NCBI GenBank assembly: GCA_028751055.1
Contig: JAQZDD010000007.1
Span: 1 to 14,427, forward strand
Source: Euryarchaeota archaeon Ods04
Lineage (GTDB): Archaea > Halobacteriota > Halobacteria > Halobacteriales > Halorutilaceae
Length of the DNA: 14,427 nucleotides
Direction: 5' to 3'
Shown here: piece by piece, positions 6,805 to 13,350 of the stretch
How positions within the stretch are numbered: position 1 is the first letter of the stretch
Layout of the letters: every line of letters begins with the position of its first letter
Made by a program: the position numbers and the translations under genes
Notes under the pieces: generated by a model
Database searches by the model: none
Seen by the model: only the letters and a program-made list of their open reading frames with translations
Told to the model about the DNA's origin: nothing

Positions 6805-7350
6805 TTAGTTCTCGGACTCCTCGGTAACTACTGCATCCGATGAGTTTCGAACCACACTCTTGATACCCTTCTTCGCGTTGTGTTTGCGTGTGTATCCCTC
6901 ACCGCTGGTAGCGATGACGTTACCGTTACTGTGACGGAGCCGCCATCGCCATTCGTCTCGGTTGTCGCGGAAGAGTTCGAACCGCGCAGGCGTCTCCGAT
7001 TCGTCCACGGCACCGACGTGCACAGGCTCGTTCTCTCCTTCAGCTTCGTACTCATTATCTTCAGCCTTATCCTTCTCCACCTCCCCTTCGGACAGGCTCT
7101 CGTCGGTGGAGACAGCAGGTTCTTCACCATCGTGGGACCATTCCAGTTCGAACTCCAGACTTAGACCCTCGTCCTCGGCTTCGAGTTCGATTTCGAGAGT
7201 GAGTTCTTCGGGGATATCAACGGTGACAGCGTCCGTTCCGTTACCCAGACGGACCGACCCCGCCACAACCCCTTCTGCCGCTTCCCTCAGCACTGCTGCT
7301 ACTTCTTCCTGAGTGGCTGTCATTTCGGATTCGTACTTGTCGTTGGACAT
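6805..7350 (-). CDS. amphi-Trp domain fused to a YegP/DUF1508 domain
   Basis: This is a 181-residue soluble, very acidic protein. Residues 1-72 fit the haloarchaeal amphi-Trp domain: 'TQEEVAAVLREAAEGVVAG', then 'VTVDIPEEL' and alternating acidic strands ending LEFELEW. Residues 73-120 are an acidic linker. Residues 122-172 are a YegP domain with LFRDNRDEWRWRLRHSNGN, ATSGEGY and a KHNAKKGIKSVVRN helix. Both domain types are of unknown biochemical role and often occur alone. The start at 7350 (MSNDKYES) is chosen over a codon 13 residues upstream because it begins the domain and has TTAAAC (7376-7381) at the leaderless distance. This gene stands apart from the two YegP cassettes and lies downstream of, and on the same strand as, the ATP-grasp gene. 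Confidence 0.75.
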   Translation of the reverse strand: MSNDKYESEMTATQEEVAAVLREAAEGVVAGSVRLGNGTDAVTVDIPEELTLEIELEAEDEGLSLEFELEWSHDGEEPAVSTDESLSEGEVEKDKAEDNEYEAEGENEPVHVGAVDESETPARFELFRDNRDEWRWRLRHSNGNVIATSGEGYTRKHNAKKGIKSVVRNSSDAVVTEESEN

Positions 7351-7375
7351 ACCAACAGCTACGTACGTATCTGTC

Positions 7376-7381
7376 TTAAAC
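7376..7381 (-). promoter_or_regulatory. TATA-like element for the amphi-Trp/YegP gene
   Basis: On the minus strand GTTTAAGAC places its T/A core 26-31 bases upstream of the ATG at 7350, consistent with a leaderless transcript. Confidence 0.4.
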
Positions 7382-7455
7382 CGTCGCAAATATACTTCCT
7401 TGAGGTGGTGATATACACTCTGCCGAAGTACAGAAATTGACGACCGACGGACTGC

Positions 7456-8793
7456 TCAAGTCTCTCGCAGATACCCCCACCGTATAAGCTGTTCCGCCTC
7501 CGTGTACCACCCCTCCCCGATGTCGGTTCTGTAGAACTTGTTCGGGAGGACGATGTCATCGACTCTGTCGTACGCTTTCTGTCTCGCTTCCCGCATGCTC
7601 CCCCCTCTACCTGTAACGACGAGTACCTCACCCGTTTCACCGGCGACGCGGTACTCTCCGTCGGTGTGCTTGAGGTCTTCTATATGGACTCCCTTGGGTA
7701 TTTTTCCGTCACGGAACTTGACGGCTAAGTTACGGCTGTGTTCCTCGAACCACTCCATGTCGTCCGCCGGGAAGGGTGGGACACAGACACGGAAACCGAC
7801 CTGATAGCCATCGTGAACTTCGAGTTCAGGCTGTGTGCCGGTGGCGAGGTCGTACAGAAACTCCGATATGGGTGTCTCCATCGATGCCTCCTGAATGAAT
7901 ATCTGCGGATACCCGAACCGGGGTGTGGGTTCGAGCGGGAAGATACCCTCATCGTTCACTATGCAGTTTATGTCGAAAGGACCTACATACCCCTCCTCGC
8001 GCAGAACGGTTTCAAACCGCTCGACGGTTTCGCGGAAGAGCTTGTTCGGACCTCCCCAGAACATGCTTGTCCCCATCTCGCCCGTCATCGATCCAAGTTC
8101 GCCCGGGAAGAGGCGTTTGTGCTCGAACGTGTAGTTGATGGGTTCGACGAACTCCTCGCCGTCGAAGAAGCCACAGATAGAAATCTCAACGCCTTCCTTG
8201 CGGCGTTGAATCTGGAAGGCATCGACGTCCCCGTCCCAGACGTCGCGGTACCTTTCGAGCATCTGTATAACGTCCGCGCCGTCGTCGGACTGACCGACGT
8301 AAAGGAGTTCGTTGTAGTTCTGTGCCTCCCCGCACGGCTTGATTATGTAGGGGTTCGGGTTCTCACGCACGTATCGGATACCGTCGTCGAAGCTGTCGAA
8401 GACTACCGAGTCGATGACGTTCAGACCGAGTTCTGCCATCGTCTCATGACCGAAGCCACGGTCCTCTTCGAGACGGTCGGTGAAACGCGTCCCACCGACC
8501 GCCGGGATACCGTCCCCTCGGAGGCGTTCTGCGTGCTCCCCGAGTCCGAATCCGTCGTCGAAGACGACGACGTCCGACCATCCGATATGGGCTTCCCAGT
8601 CATCGACCTTTGGGACAAATCCGTCGGCAACGTCCTGGGAGTACATGTCCTGAGTTATCGCGTACCGAACGTTGTTACCCTGCTCCTGAACACGCCACGC
8701 GATGTCGCCCACCAGACCGTCCAAGGAGACGAAGAGGAAGTTTCTGCCGTTCGCCTCTTCCCTCGTCAAAGTAGCCCCCTCCAACTTCGACAC
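7456..8793 (-). CDS. PurD-like ATP-grasp ligase, substrate unknown
   Basis: This 445-residue protein resembles the ATP-grasp family, closest by eye to phosphoribosylamine-glycine ligase (PurD). Expected elements occur in order: 'YIIKPCGEAQ' (149-158, ATP-contact Lys), 'EGVEISICGFFDG' (200-212), 'GSMTGEMGTSMFW' (234-246; PurD has a TGGMG loop), 'LEPTPRFGYPQ' (287-297; metal-binding Glu and Arg) and a PurD-like C-terminal segment 'VLVVTGRGGSMREARQKAY' (390-408). The N-terminal PurD motif GGREHA is absent; FVSLDGLVGDIAW stands in its place. It may thus ligate another amine or carboxylate substrate. The start is GTG at 8793; the nearby ATG at 8828 is out of frame. No strong TATA box is evident; a GGGGAC purine run precedes the GTG. 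It is divergent from the zinc hydrolase gene at 9036. Confidence 0.75.
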   Translation of the reverse strand: MSKLEGATLTREEANGRNFLFVSLDGLVGDIAWRVQEQGNNVRYAITQDMYSQDVADGFVPKVDDWEAHIGWSDVVVFDDGFGLGEHAERLRGDGIPAVGGTRFTDRLEEDRGFGHETMAELGLNVIDSVVFDSFDDGIRYVRENPNPYIIKPCGEAQNYNELLYVGQSDDGADVIQMLERYRDVWDGDVDAFQIQRRKEGVEISICGFFDGEEFVEPINYTFEHKRLFPGELGSMTGEMGTSMFWGGPNKLFRETVERFETVLREEGYVGPFDINCIVNDEGIFPLEPTPRFGYPQIFIQEASMETPISEFLYDLATGTQPELEVHDGYQVGFRVCVPPFPADDMEWFEEHSRNLAVKFRDGKIPKGVHIEDLKHTDGEYRVAGETGEVLVVTGRGGSMREARQKAYDRVDDIVLPNKFYRTDIGEGWYTEAEQLIRWGYLRET

Positions 8794-8909
8794 TGTCCCC
8801 TGTTACGAACAGCCACGGTAGTACGCATGTACTCTATCGAACTAAACATACCTTCTCGTACGAATCCTGAACTGTAAAAGACGCCGCTTGATGTACCAAG
8901 TATTCTAAA

Positions 8910-8987
8910 TACCCTCTAGTCCGGATATAGCAAGCTACCCTCTCGTCCGGATATGGCAAGCTACCCTCTAGTCCGGATATGGCAAGC
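8910..8987 (+). repeat. Three contiguous 26-bp direct repeats upstream of the zinc hydrolase gene
   Basis: Units at 8910-8935, 8936-8961 and 8962-8987 each contain TAGTCCGGATATGGC or a form with one change (TCG for TAG; TAG for TGG). The core TCCGGA is a palindrome. They lie directly before the TATA-like element at 8993-8998, in the intergenic region shared with the divergent ATP-grasp gene. They could be an operator array, one site per unit, placed about every 2.5 helical turns. An ATG in the third unit (8979) is in frame with the downstream gene. Confidence 0.85.
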
Positions 8988-8992
8988 CAAGC

Positions 8993-8998
8993 TATAAC
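8993..8998 (+). promoter_or_regulatory. TATA-like element for the zinc hydrolase gene
   Basis: CTATAAC lies 38-43 bases before the ATG at 9036, which predicts a short leader of about 15-20 bases. If the ATG at 8979 were used, this element would be inside the coding sequence. Confidence 0.4.
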
Positions 8999-9035
8999 AT
9001 CCGACCAACTCGTAACGTGTTTGGGGAATAAGCTA

Positions 9036-10091
9036 ATGAAAATCGGCACCGCAAAATCGGAGCCAGGGAAGACTACGACAGGATGGCTCGAACTGACGGA
9101 ACTCCCGACGGGGGGAGTCGAACGGATTCCTGTCTGTATAACCGAAGGGGAGAAAGACGGTCCGACGCTCTGGGTGACCGGCGCGATACACGGCGACGAG
9201 GTAACCGGAATCGGGGTTGCTCAGGACTTCATGACGGACGACATCGCAGAGAATCTTCGGGGAAACGTCGTCTGTATCCCGATACTCAACCCGTCGGGCG
9301 TCCGTACGGAGATGAGGAACTCCTACTACCACGACGAGGACCCCAACCGGAACTTCCCATACGGCTCAGGGGAGCAGAACTGTCCACAGACCGTGCAGGT
9401 ACTCATCAACGAACGTATCTTTGAGGAGTTCGCACGCACCGCCGACGCGCTGGTTTCGCTCCACCAGGGATGGGTAAACGAGTCTATGTACACCATCGTC
9501 GAACGCGTCCGTTACGGAGAAGAAAGGTCGCGTGACGAGGCGGAGCAACTCGCCGACGAGACGTTGGAGTTGGCGGAGGCACTCGGTCTTCCGATTATAC
9601 ACGAGTACGAGGTCGGTGTGCAGGAAGAGTACGGTCTCCAGAGTTCCTTTGAATGTGCCGCCGTGAACGCCGCGAGCGTGCCCGCCGTAACCGCCGAACT
9701 CGGAAGTCCGCACGTCATCGAGGATAAACATCTCGAAGCCGCAATCGAAGGCATCCGGAACATCATGTGCGTACTCAGCATGCTCCCCGGAGAACCGTGC
9801 GAAACTGAAGCACCGAAGTCGCCTGTCGACTACCCCGTCAAACGCGTAGACGGTCCTGTGACCGACGTTCCGGGTATCGTGCGTCACAGGGTCGATGTCG
9901 GCGACGTGGTCGTCACGGGCGACAAAATTGCCGATATTACGACGCCGCACGGGAAGGTTAAGACGACGATAGAGACCCGAAAGGATGGGTACATTCTCGG
10001 GCGCCGCCAAGGCATTGCGACGTACGAGAACGACATACTTGTGAGCATGGCGGCGAGGGACGACAGCGAGTTGGTCACGGAGAGCACCTAA
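9036..10091 (+). CDS. Succinylglutamate desuccinylase/aspartoacylase-family zinc hydrolase
   Basis: This 351-residue protein belongs to the AstE/AspA branch of the M14 zinc carboxypeptidase-like fold, which hydrolyses N-acyl amino acids and related amides. Numbered from this start, zinc ligands are visible in 'GAIHGDE' (H52, E55) and 'SLHQGW' (H143). The substrate-binding DPNRNF sits at 102-107, and the probable catalytic Glu is E221 in 'VTAELG'. The C-terminal 80 residues form the beta domain typical of the family ('GIVRHRVDVGDVV', 'GYILGRR'). An in-frame ATG at 8979 would add 19 residues, but it lies inside the repeat array and upstream of the TATA-like element, and relatives usually begin near M(K/R)(I/V)GTA. 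The exact substrate cannot be read from sequence. The next gene follows on the same strand after 57 bases with its own TATA box. Confidence 0.85.
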   Translation: MKIGTAKSEPGKTTTGWLELTELPTGGVERIPVCITEGEKDGPTLWVTGAIHGDEVTGIGVAQDFMTDDIAENLRGNVVCIPILNPSGVRTEMRNSYYHDEDPNRNFPYGSGEQNCPQTVQVLINERIFEEFARTADALVSLHQGWVNESMYTIVERVRYGEERSRDEAEQLADETLELAEALGLPIIHEYEVGVQEEYGLQSSFECAAVNAASVPAVTAELGSPHVIEDKHLEAAIEGIRNIMCVLSMLPGEPCETEAPKSPVDYPVKRVDGPVTDVPGIVRHRVDVGDVVVTGDKIADITTPHGKVKTTIETRKDGYILGRRQGIATYENDILVSMAARDDSELVTEST

Positions 10092-10113
10092 CCGGTCGAC
10101 TCAGTAAGGAGGG

Positions 10114-10120
10114 TTTATAC
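10114..10120 (+). promoter_or_regulatory. TATA box for the 10149 metallopeptidase gene
   Basis: TTTATAC lies 29-35 bases upstream of the ATG at 10149, matching the archaeal TATA element and the leaderless distance. Confidence 0.55.
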
Positions 10121-10148
10121 GGGAGTATCTGCCGTACTAAGTAGAGAG

Positions 10149-10625
10149 ATGGACGCGCAAGAACCGGATGAGATAGAAAGCAGTGTCGTCAGCTTGTACA
10201 GTCTTCTGTACGACGACGACCTGACGAAGGACGAACTCGAACTATACGAAGTCAAGGACGAGTCCTGCGAAGCCGAGGTCTATCTCCCGGACTTCGGGCT
10301 TAACTTCGAGGCGTGGCGGCAGTGGTCTACCGAGAAACGCGTCGAAGTTCTAATCCACGAGTTCGCGCACGTCGAGAACTACGAAGACGACCACTATCCG
10401 AGTTTCTGGGACAGGGTCGTTGAACTCACAGAGGTCGTAACCGAAAACCAAGAGGCGGTCGAAGCCGTCTTCGACGCCGACCTTGACACGGATACTTTCA
10501 GACGCACCGTGGTCGAATCGATACACGAAGAAGTTATCGAGACGGACACTGACACGGTAGAAGACAGGAAGGTGGAGGTTTGCGAGGCACTAGGGGTTTC
10601 GTACAGAGGGACCTCCGCTGACTAA
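10149..10625 (+). CDS. Stand-alone YgjP/WLM/SprT-like zinc metallopeptidase
   Basis: This is a 158-residue, strongly acidic soluble protein. It has the zinc motif HEFAH at residues 70-74 and a third His at 82, followed by 'YPSFWDRVVELT'. The HExxH, seven-residue gap, then H...FW layout resembles the YgjP (DUF45)/WLM/SprT group of zincins, although I cannot place it in a named family with certainty. The flanking segments 'YLPDFGLNFEAWRQW' and 'VVESIHEEVIETDTD' are shared, at the same spacing, with residues 468-563 of the 580-residue fusion at 4997-6739. The two are therefore paralogues, and this one shows the domain is viable alone. It has its own TATA box and follows the zinc hydrolase gene by 57 bases. 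Proteolytic activity is inferred from the motif only. Confidence 0.75.
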   Translation: MDAQEPDEIESSVVSLYSLLYDDDLTKDELELYEVKDESCEAEVYLPDFGLNFEAWRQWSTEKRVEVLIHEFAHVENYEDDHYPSFWDRVVELTEVVTENQEAVEAVFDADLDTDTFRRTVVESIHEEVIETDTDTVEDRKVEVCEALGVSYRGTSAD

Positions 10626-10806
10626 ATTCAGTTTGAGCCGTCATAACGCAGCAACTTATCCTGCCATAAACATCCATCATAGTCGGTTGGTGAAGACGGT
10701 CGCCGATGTAGTTGAGACCTTGCCGACGCTACCGGGTGGCAGTTCTGCCGAGATATGGATGTTTCTGTTTACAGAAACATTGATTCGTCATTACTACCCA
10801 TGGATA

Positions 10807-10816
10807 AAGTATATAC
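10807..10816 (+). promoter_or_regulatory. TATA box for the second YegP cassette
   Basis: AAGTATATAC places its TATA core 26-32 bases upstream of the ATG at 10842. This supports that ATG as a leaderless start. The stretch from 10626 to the box is relatively AT-rich and holds no gene I can support. Confidence 0.6.
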
Positions 10817-10841
10817 TGTGTCGGCACAAGATATGGATTGT

Positions 10842-11015
10842 ATGTCAACGTTTGAAATATACAATGACATGACTGGTGGGTGCAGATGGGGAATGCGGTT
10901 AGGCGGGGACCTAACTGCGGACGGCGGCGAGGGTTACGTATCGAAGAACGGCGCGCGTGACGCCGTCGATAGCCTGAGGAAGAACGCACCGGACGCCGAA
11001 ACAAAGTACAAGTAA
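10842..11015 (+). CDS. Mini YegP/DUF1508 protein, second cassette
   Basis: This 57-residue protein is one compact YegP domain. 'FEIYNDMTGGCRWGMRLGG' stands for the usual 'ELYKDxxGEWRWRL', and 'TADGGEGYVSKNGARDAVDSLRKN' (shown here only as the family's closing part) keeps the GEGY turn and C-terminal helix. The glutamate and first tryptophan of EWRW are replaced by Gly-Cys. An in-frame ATG at 10755 would add 29 residues that look unlike the domain; the TATA box at 10807-10816 favours 10842. It precedes the five-YegP membrane protein by 18 bases, as the gene at 1913 precedes its partner. It is less degenerate than that first copy. Confidence 0.7.
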   Translation: MSTFEIYNDMTGGCRWGMRLGGDLTADGGEGYVSKNGARDAVDSLRKNAPDAETKYK

Positions 11016-11033
11016 AAACAACTTTTATTCACA

Positions 11034-12455
11034 ATGTCAACAGACAGACAAGACAGAGGCATCCTTGTAGAGTCGTACGCTTCAAGATTCGGAGAGCCGC
11101 GTTTCAAGCAGGAGGCAACCGGCTACTGGCTGTTCGTCACGGGGGTACTGCTCGGACTGCTCGGGCTTTTCGCTCTTGCTTACAGCACGATGCCCGAGGC
11201 GCGGTCTTCCGCAGCGTTCAGCAGGCGACAGATAGCCGGAATACTCGGCGGAGTGGGTATGCCGCTGCTGATGCTCGGCGTCGTCTACCGTCTGCCGGTC
11301 AAACGGACGGTCGACCGTGTCGCAGTCATGGGGACGTTAATCTGCTTCGCCGCAGTCGTTGCGTTCGTCGTCTACTACCCGGGCAACTGGAACATCCTTC
11401 CGGGTAGTGAGGCTGCGGACTACGCCGTGCCTATCACAGGCGTCTACGGCATCGGACTTCTCATCATCGCCTTCGCCGCGCTCGTCATGCCGTCGATGGT
11501 CGAAGAACGTGACGAGGTCGTCTCGGCAGTAGCCGACCCTGGCTCTGTCGAGATTTCCGACAAGAGCAAGGCGAAGTTCGAGCTGTACAAGGACAAGAAG
11601 GGAGAGTGGCGCTGGAACCTCCGTCACAACAACGGTAACATCATCGCCGACTCCGCCGAGGGATACTCGTCGAAGCAGAAGGCAAAACAAGGACTCGAAA
11701 GCGTCCGTAAGAACACGCCCGGCGCGCCGATAGACGAGCGTGAGTCGGACGCCGCTACGTCGGAAAAAGAGAAGGAGTCGGGCGCGGAGTACGAGCTATA
11801 CGAGGACAACGCGGGCGAGTGGCGATGGCGGCTCGTCGCGTCGAACGGACGCACCATCGCTGACTCGGGCGAGGGATACGGAGACCGCAGGGATGCCGAA
11901 GCCGGAATCGGGACGGTACGCGGAAAGGCACGTGACGCCGACCACTTAGACATAACGCCCGCAGGCTTCGAGGTCTACAAGGACAAGGCGGACGAATGGC
12001 GGTGGCGACTCATACGACAGAACGGACGTATCGTCGCGGATTCGGGCGAGGGTTACACGGAACGTAACGACGCTATGGAGGCTGTCGAACGCGTCCAGAA
12101 GGTTTCGGGAGAGACCGAAGTCTACGAGGACGACGGCGGCGAATGGCGTTGGCGATACGTGGCGTCGAACGGCAAAATCGTCGCTGACTCCGCCGAAGGG
12201 TATTCGTCGGAGGACTCCGCGGAGGAGGCAGCCGGGAATTTCGAGAAGGTCGTGCCCGAAGCCGACACGGTCAGGAAGGGCGAGGCGTACTTCACAGTCT
12301 ACAAAGACAAAGCAGACGAATGGAGATGGCGGCTCGTAGCGTCGAACGGACGTATCGTCGCGGATTCGGGCGAAGGTTACACGGAGCGTAACGACTGTGT
12401 CGAGGCTCTCGAACGCGTAAAGAAGCACTCGACCGCGCCGACGACGACGGAGTAG
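11034..12455 (+). CDS. Four-helix membrane protein with five tandem YegP domains
   Basis: This is a 473-residue protein. The N-terminal 155 residues hold four membrane segments (about 30-52, 67-87, 96-115, 132-152) nearly identical in pattern to the protein at 2077, including 'ILVESYASRFGEPR' and 'AFVVYYP.NWN'. Five YegP domains follow at about 180-228, 252-302, 311-358, 360-408 and 418-465, each with E-WRWR and an ADS(G/A)EGY turn. The first matches the single domain of the 2077 protein and the other four match, in order, those of the 3039 protein. So this is the one-frame equivalent of those two genes. The RE-heptad coiled coil of the other copy is missing. The ATG at 11034 follows the mini YegP gene by 18 bases. 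The function is unknown; it probably displays the YegP array on the cytosolic side. Confidence 0.85.
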   Translation: MSTDRQDRGILVESYASRFGEPRFKQEATGYWLFVTGVLLGLLGLFALAYSTMPEARSSAAFSRRQIAGILGGVGMPLLMLGVVYRLPVKRTVDRVAVMGTLICFAAVVAFVVYYPGNWNILPGSEAADYAVPITGVYGIGLLIIAFAALVMPSMVEERDEVVSAVADPGSVEISDKSKAKFELYKDKKGEWRWNLRHNNGNIIADSAEGYSSKQKAKQGLESVRKNTPGAPIDERESDAATSEKEKESGAEYELYEDNAGEWRWRLVASNGRTIADSGEGYGDRRDAEAGIGTVRGKARDADHLDITPAGFEVYKDKADEWRWRLIRQNGRIVADSGEGYTERNDAMEAVERVQKVSGETEVYEDDGGEWRWRYVASNGKIVADSAEGYSSEDSAEEAAGNFEKVVPEADTVRKGEAYFTVYKDKADEWRWRLVASNGRIVADSGEGYTERNDCVEALERVKKHSTAPTTTE

Positions 12456-12514
12456 ACGCAGGTACGAGCCTCAGAGATTCTTCCACCGTCGGGTTCGGCA
12501 CTCCATAGGGTAGC

Positions 12515-12554
12515 GGTATGGTACGGTATGGTATAGTACGGTATGGTACGGTAC
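12515..12554 (+). repeat. Eight-unit GGTAY pentanucleotide array
   Basis: Eight consecutive five-base units, seven GGTAT or GGTAC and one AGTAC, fill 12515-12554. They lie between the five-YegP gene and the small membrane protein gene at 12588. A GGTATAG in the middle could act as a TATA element about 55 bases before the ATG. The array may vary in length by slippage; five-base units would change the spacing of upstream elements. Confidence 0.8.
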
Positions 12555-12587
12555 AGTTATCCGGCTCTCGTACTTATCTCCCTCCGT

Positions 12588-12752
12588 ATGTCGGACACGA
12601 AAAGATACTTGTATATCGCCGTCGGCGTCTTGCTCGTAGCTATCTCGCCGTACGTCGTCTTCTACGAGGGACAGACGTTCTTCGGCGTCGGTTTCGCCGT
12701 CTTGGGTCTCGTTCTTATCGCCGACGAACTTCTTCGTAAGGATACCGAGTAG
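12588..12752 (+). CDS. Small two-helix membrane protein, unknown function
   Basis: This is a 54-residue protein starting MSDTKRYLYIAV with two hydrophobic segments (about 7-25 and 29-46) and a charged end LLRKDTE. It resembles the many unassigned small membrane proteins of haloarchaea and I give no function. The same frame is open upstream to an ATG at 12543, but that start lies in the pentanucleotide array and would add a non-membrane-like lead, so 12588 is preferred. It lies between the YegP and DUF2391 genes of the second cassette; nothing homologous is found at the matching place in cassette 1. The stop is TAG. Confidence 0.6.
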   Translation: MSDTKRYLYIAVGVLLVAISPYVVFYEGQTFFGVGFAVLGLVLIADELLRKDTE

Positions 12753-12780
12753 CCAAGATACAGGCTGTCTCGACGTTCGG

Positions 12781-13185
12781 TCAGTCGACCACTTCGATAG
12801 TCACTTCTAGGTTGTCCTTGAGGAAGTTCTCTATGTCGGGGTTGTTGCTGACGAGACGGTCGAAGACACGCCGAAGTCTGCTCGAACGTGTCTTACCTAT
12901 CAGAACCATGTCGACGCCCCTGCGTCCGACTTCTTCGAGTATCGTCTCCTCAACGAGGAACCCCTTGCGGACGACGTAAGTCGCGTCAATGTCGAACTCC
13001 GACTCGACCTCCCTACGCAGGTCCTCGCGTCTGACCTTATGGCTGTCCTGTATGAGGTCGACGTGCAGGACGTGGAGGTCGACAGGCTCTTCCGCCGACT
13101 CCTCGCTCTTGAGTTCGACAGCCCTTTCGAGTGTCTTCCTGCTGTTCTTCGTGAGCGGGTAACGTATAGGCACGAGTATCTTCAT
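12781..13185 (-). CDS. Universal stress protein (UspA family), variant ATP site
   Basis: This 134-residue protein has the UspA-type alpha/beta fold. It starts 'MKILVPIRYPLTKNSRKTL' (strand plus loop typical of one haloarchaeal Usp group), then has 'VDLHVLHVDL', 'YVVRKGFLVEETILEEV' and 'VDMVLIGKTRSS'. The classic ATP-binding signature G-x2-G-x9-G-(S/T) after VLIG is not present; KTRSSRLRRVF follows instead. It may therefore bind nucleotide differently or not at all. The start at 13185 is supported by a GGAGG Shine-Dalgarno sequence seven bases upstream on the minus strand; an upstream in-frame ATG at 13200 would place that site inside the gene. It is inserted, on the opposite strand, between the last two genes of the second YegP cassette. 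Confidence 0.8.
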   Translation of the reverse strand: MKILVPIRYPLTKNSRKTLERAVELKSEESAEEPVDLHVLHVDLIQDSHKVRREDLRREVESEFDIDATYVVRKGFLVEETILEEVGRRGVDMVLIGKTRSSRLRRVFDRLVSNNPDIENFLKDNLEVTIEVVD

Positions 13186-13350
13186 CGACGCCCTCCGCAT
13201 CCAGTTTTGCTGAGCATGGTTTGACGCGGCGTGAATTCACCCCGTTACCGGATAACCGTTTGGTATTCGCGTCTCGTGAACCATAGCATAGCGCGACGTA
13301 CGGCTGTATATCAGAGATAGATTTTTCATATGCCGTGACGACGTTATGAT

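Noticed and set aside
7738..8877. Long plus-strand open frame of 379 codons opposite the ATP-grasp gene
   Set aside because: It mirrors the minus-strand gene, which has clear ATP-grasp motifs; the plus-strand product has no recognisable motifs. Long antisense frames are common in GC-biased haloarchaeal DNA.
8910..8987. CRISPR-like array
   Set aside because: The 26-bp units are directly adjacent with no spacers, and there are only three.
10633..10872. Plus-strand open frame of 79 codons between the metallopeptidase and mini YegP genes
   Set aside because: The product is rich in Ile, Trp, His and Cys and unlike the acidic local proteins. It overlaps the TATA box and start of the mini YegP gene.
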